From positions 1-8,285 of the forward strand of contig JAOZPL010000074.1 in the NCBI GenBank assembly GCA_029932795.1: DNA of 8,285 bases, read 5' to 3'. Positions 6,638-8,285 of the stretch are shown here, piece by piece. The DNA comes from Candidatus Zixiibacteriota bacterium (GTDB taxonomy: Bacteria > Zixibacteria > MSB-5A5 > GN15 > FEB-12). Within the stretch, counting starts at the first letter, position 1. Each line of letters starts with the position of its first letter. The notes under the pieces are model-generated. The model worked only from the letters and a program-made list of their open reading frames with translations, ran no database searches and was not told the origin of the DNA. The translations under genes were made by a program, and so were the position numbers.

Positions 6638-7552
6638 ATGTCCGGTACACTCGATAAGTTGAAACTATCGCTGTCAAGAACCAAGGACAGTATTCTGGGC
6701 CGAATTACCCGTGTGGTGAAGCGACGCAGGATCGATGATGACCTGCTTGAGGAAATCGAGCAGATTCTCATAGAAGCCGACGTGGGCGTGAAAGCAACCA
6801 CGCGGCTCATTGACCGGATCAGGGAAACGGCTAAAGAGCGTAACCTGAGCGAAGGAGCAGACGTTGTGACCCTCCTCAAAGATGAGATCGCCACGATACT
6901 GATAAAAGAAGATGGTCAGCTTTTCTCCGACGAGGATATTAAACCGGTAGTATGGATTATAACCGGTGTCAACGGCGTGGGCAAAACGACGACTATCGGC
7001 AAGCTGGCCACACAATTCGCCGGCGAAGGGAAAAAAGTCATTATCGGTGCCTGTGACACTTTCCGCGCCGCCGCTATCGATCAGATCGCAATCTGGGCGG
7101 AACGAAGCGGGGTTGATATAATCCGTTCACAGGAAGGAGCTGATCCGGCCGCTGTAGCGTTTGACGCCGCCAGTGCAGCCAAGGCAAGAGAAGCGGATAT
7201 CCTCCTGCTGGACACCGCCGGACGGTTGCACACAAAATCGAACCTGATGGAAGAACTTAAAAAAGTCCGCCGGGTAGTACAGAAAGCAGCTCCGGAGGCA
7301 ACCATTTACAGCAAGCTGATTATCGACGGCAATACCGGGCAGAACGCTCTCGCCCAGACCAGCGTCTTCATGGAGGCTATCGGATGCGACGGCCTGATTA
7401 TCACCAAACTTGACGGTACCGCCAAAGGAGGCGTGGTCATCGCCGTAGCCGAGGAGCTCGGGGTGCAGGTGGACTTCATCGGACTGGGCGAGGGGATTGA
7501 CGACTTGCAACGGTTTGACTCCAGAGAATTCGCAGAGGCGCTGTTTACGTGA
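6638..7552 (+). CDS. ftsY: Signal recognition particle receptor GTPase FtsY
   Basis: This 304-residue protein is an NG-domain-only FtsY, without the long acidic A domain of E. coli. FtsY docks SRP-ribosome complexes at the membrane by forming a GTP-dependent heterodimer with Ffh. The N domain is a helical bundle (about 1-95); its first 31 residues are basic and could form the membrane-contact helix. The G domain shows GVNGVGKT (110-117), DTFRAAA (140-146), DTAGR (192-196), TKLDGTAKGG (256-265) and the closing GLGEGIDDL (282-290), all matching the family. The motif that normally reads DATTGQNA or DASTGQNA is DGNTGQNA here (230-237), an unusual change. The TKLD form and the D-x-TGQNA context separate it from Ffh, and there is no M domain. 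The ATG at 6638 has only a weak ribosome-binding site, so coupling to smc is likely. The stop overlaps the next start (GTGA). Confidence 0.97.
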   Translation: MSGTLDKLKLSLSRTKDSILGRITRVVKRRRIDDDLLEEIEQILIEADVGVKATTRLIDRIRETAKERNLSEGADVVTLLKDEIATILIKEDGQLFSDEDIKPVVWIITGVNGVGKTTTIGKLATQFAGEGKKVIIGACDTFRAAAIDQIAIWAERSGVDIIRSQEGADPAAVAFDAASAAKAREADILLLDTAGRLHTKSNLMEELKKVRRVVQKAAPEATIYSKLIIDGNTGQNALAQTSVFMEAIGCDGLIITKLDGTAKGGVVIAVAEELGVQVDFIGLGEGIDDLQRFDSREFAEALFT

Positions 7553-7950
7553 TACACAAACTTACCCTCCAGACACACCAGCGCGACGAGATAATCGATG
7601 TTACCGACCTGGTGCAAGAGATCGTTTCGGAGTCAGATCACAACTCGGGCCTGGCTTTCTGCTTTGTTCCCCACACCACCGCCGCCATCACGATCAACGA
7701 GAACGCAGATCCGGACGTCAAACGGGATATACTTCACAAGCTGGCCAGGGAAATTCCCCGGAATGACGACTACCACCACAGCGAGGGTAACTCCGACGCG
7801 CATATCAAAGCGTCCCTGCTGGGTTTTTCAGAACAGGTGCTTTTCGAAAACAAGAGGCTTGTACTCGGGCACTGGCAGGGCATCTGCTTTTGCGAATTCG
7901 ACGGCCCTCGACAGCGACGACTTATTGTAAAGGTCGCTTCCTTTGCTTAA
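7549..7950 (+). CDS. yjbQ: YjbQ/UPF0047 family protein (secondary thiamine-phosphate synthase-like)
   Basis: The 133-residue product covers the whole UPF0047 family domain. Signatures are PHTTAAITINENADPDV (41-57), the histidine-rich HHSEGNSDAHIKASLLG (76-92) and WQGICFCEFDGPR (109-121). Family structures are small trimeric beta-rich proteins with a metal site built from conserved histidines. Some members have weak thiamin-phosphate synthase activity in E. coli, but the physiological role is unsettled, so the enzymatic name should be read as a family label. The GTG start at 7549 overlaps the ftsY stop and gives the family-standard N-terminus MIHKLT. AGAGG at 7534-7538 is a well-placed Shine-Dalgarno. 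The end overlaps rlmH by 8 bases. No thiamin genes are nearby, and the context does not point to a pathway. Confidence 0.95.
   Translation: MIHKLTLQTHQRDEIIDVTDLVQEIVSESDHNSGLAFCFVPHTTAAITINENADPDVKRDILHKLAREIPRNDDYHHSEGNSDAHIKASLLGFSEQVLFENKRLVLGHWQGICFCEFDGPRQRRLIVKVASFA
7929..7934 (+). promoter_or_regulatory. Shine-Dalgarno AAAGGT supporting the TTG start of rlmH
   Basis: AAAGGT ends eight bases before the TTG at 7943, a normal spacing. The rlmH frame has a TAA at 7928-7930 and no ATG or GTG between that stop and the conserved KIRIVGLGK, so TTG is the only usual start codon available. The site lies inside the end of the yjbQ-family gene. Confidence 0.65.
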
Positions 7951-8285
7951 GATTCGAATTGTTGGACTGGGCAAGGACAAGGACGATTGGGTCCGTCTTG
8001 GCTCGCAGCATTACGTCAAGTTGCTGTCAAAGTACACGAAAACAGAGTTGAAGCTGCTTCCCTCTCTGAAACTCCCCCCTTCCCTCTCATCGAACGAAAT
8101 CAAAAGAAAGGAGGAGGCGGTCCTTGCGAAAGAACTATCTGGTGGTTACTGCATAGCCCTGAGTGACAAGGGGGAGCAATATGACTCACCAGCTTTGGCC
8201 CGGTTCATGGAGAAACTTCAGATCACAAGTAGCGGCTCAGTCGTCTTTCTCATCGGCGGGCCGTACGGCTTGGATGAGAGTCTTC
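7943..8285 (+). CDS. rlmH: 23S rRNA (pseudouridine1915-N3)-methyltransferase RlmH, 3' end beyond the window
   Basis: Translation from TTG 7943 gives 114 residues and stays open to the window edge; the family is about 155 residues, so roughly 40 are missing. RlmH (YbeA, SPOUT superfamily) methylates pseudouridine 1915 in helix 69 of 23S rRNA on assembled 70S ribosomes, using S-adenosylmethionine. The N-terminus LKIRIVGLGK, the middle YCIALSDKGEQYDSPALARF (69-88) and FLIGGPYGLDESL (102-114) match the family. The GG-x-x-G segment belongs to the SAM-binding trefoil knot. The C-terminal part of the knot lies outside the window. The first 8 bases overlap the yjbQ-family stop, consistent with coupled translation at the end of this operon. 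Confidence 0.93.
   Translation, partial: MLKIRIVGLGKDKDDWVRLGSQHYVKLLSKYTKTELKLLPSLKLPPSLSSNEIKRKEEAVLAKELSGGYCIALSDKGEQYDSPALARFMEKLQITSSGSVVFLIGGPYGLDESL

Noticed and set aside
6244..6894. Minus-strand open frame of 216 codons across the smc-ftsY junction
   Set aside because: It is antisense to the conserved SMC head and the FtsY N domain; its Ser/Arg-rich low-complexity translation shows no family motif.
7598..7930. Plus-strand alternative frame inside the yjbQ-family gene
   Set aside because: The frame starting at GTG 7549 carries all the UPF0047 motifs; this one is Thr/Pro-rich noise.
1..8285. A novel defence, mobile or biosynthetic system
   Set aside because: All but one of the complete genes fall into well-known housekeeping families; there are no repeats, recombinases or toxin-antitoxin-like pairs to support such a claim.

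Overview
The window is a compact bacterial housekeeping region. It holds one truncated minus-strand gene at the left edge and then a run of eight plus-strand genes that reaches the right edge. Base composition looks balanced to slightly G+C rich. I saw no mobile element, CRISPR array, rRNA or tRNA gene, phage gene or rho-independent terminator. The content (RodZ, SMC, FtsY, RlmH, Maf, DTD) is generic. The SMC head, with its SYSVI segment and KYK-R-rich start of the coiled coil, reminds me of the FCB superphylum and related uncultured lineages such as Zixibacteria. That is an impression only, and the lineage should be treated as undetermined.

Layout: 1-192 (minus) is the N-terminus of an ASKHA-fold protein of the BadF/BcrA/2-hydroxyacyl-CoA dehydratase activase type. 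Bases 193-316 form a short divergent control region. It has a good sigma-70-like promoter facing right, an extended -10-like element facing left, and between them a perfect 7-bp inverted repeat (TAAATAC-N7-GTATTTA) flanked by direct AGCAAG repeats. The plus-strand run follows: dtd (317-763), maf (750-1376), rodZ-like (1373-2326), a 192-residue unassigned protein (2342-2920), smc (2936-6625), ftsY (6638-7552), yjbQ family (7549-7950) and the start of rlmH (7943-8285, cut by the window end).

Every junction in the run either overlaps (14, 4, 4 and 8 bases) or is separated by only 12-15 bases, so it is probably one operon with translational coupling. Three starts are non-ATG: GTG for smc and for the yjbQ-family gene, TTG for rlmH. 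The products cover translation quality control (DTD), nucleotide-pool sanitation or septum-related activity (Maf), cell shape (RodZ), chromosome organisation (SMC), membrane protein targeting (FtsY) and ribosome maturation (RlmH). This looks like a set of genes linked to growth and division.

I did not find an undescribed defence, mobile or biosynthetic system. The items most worth a second look are the dyad in the divergent intergenic region, the unassigned protein between rodZ and smc (it resembles half of a GT-B glycosyltransferase), the acidic tail and non-consensus ATPase motifs of SMC, and an unusual DGNTGQNA motif in FtsY.
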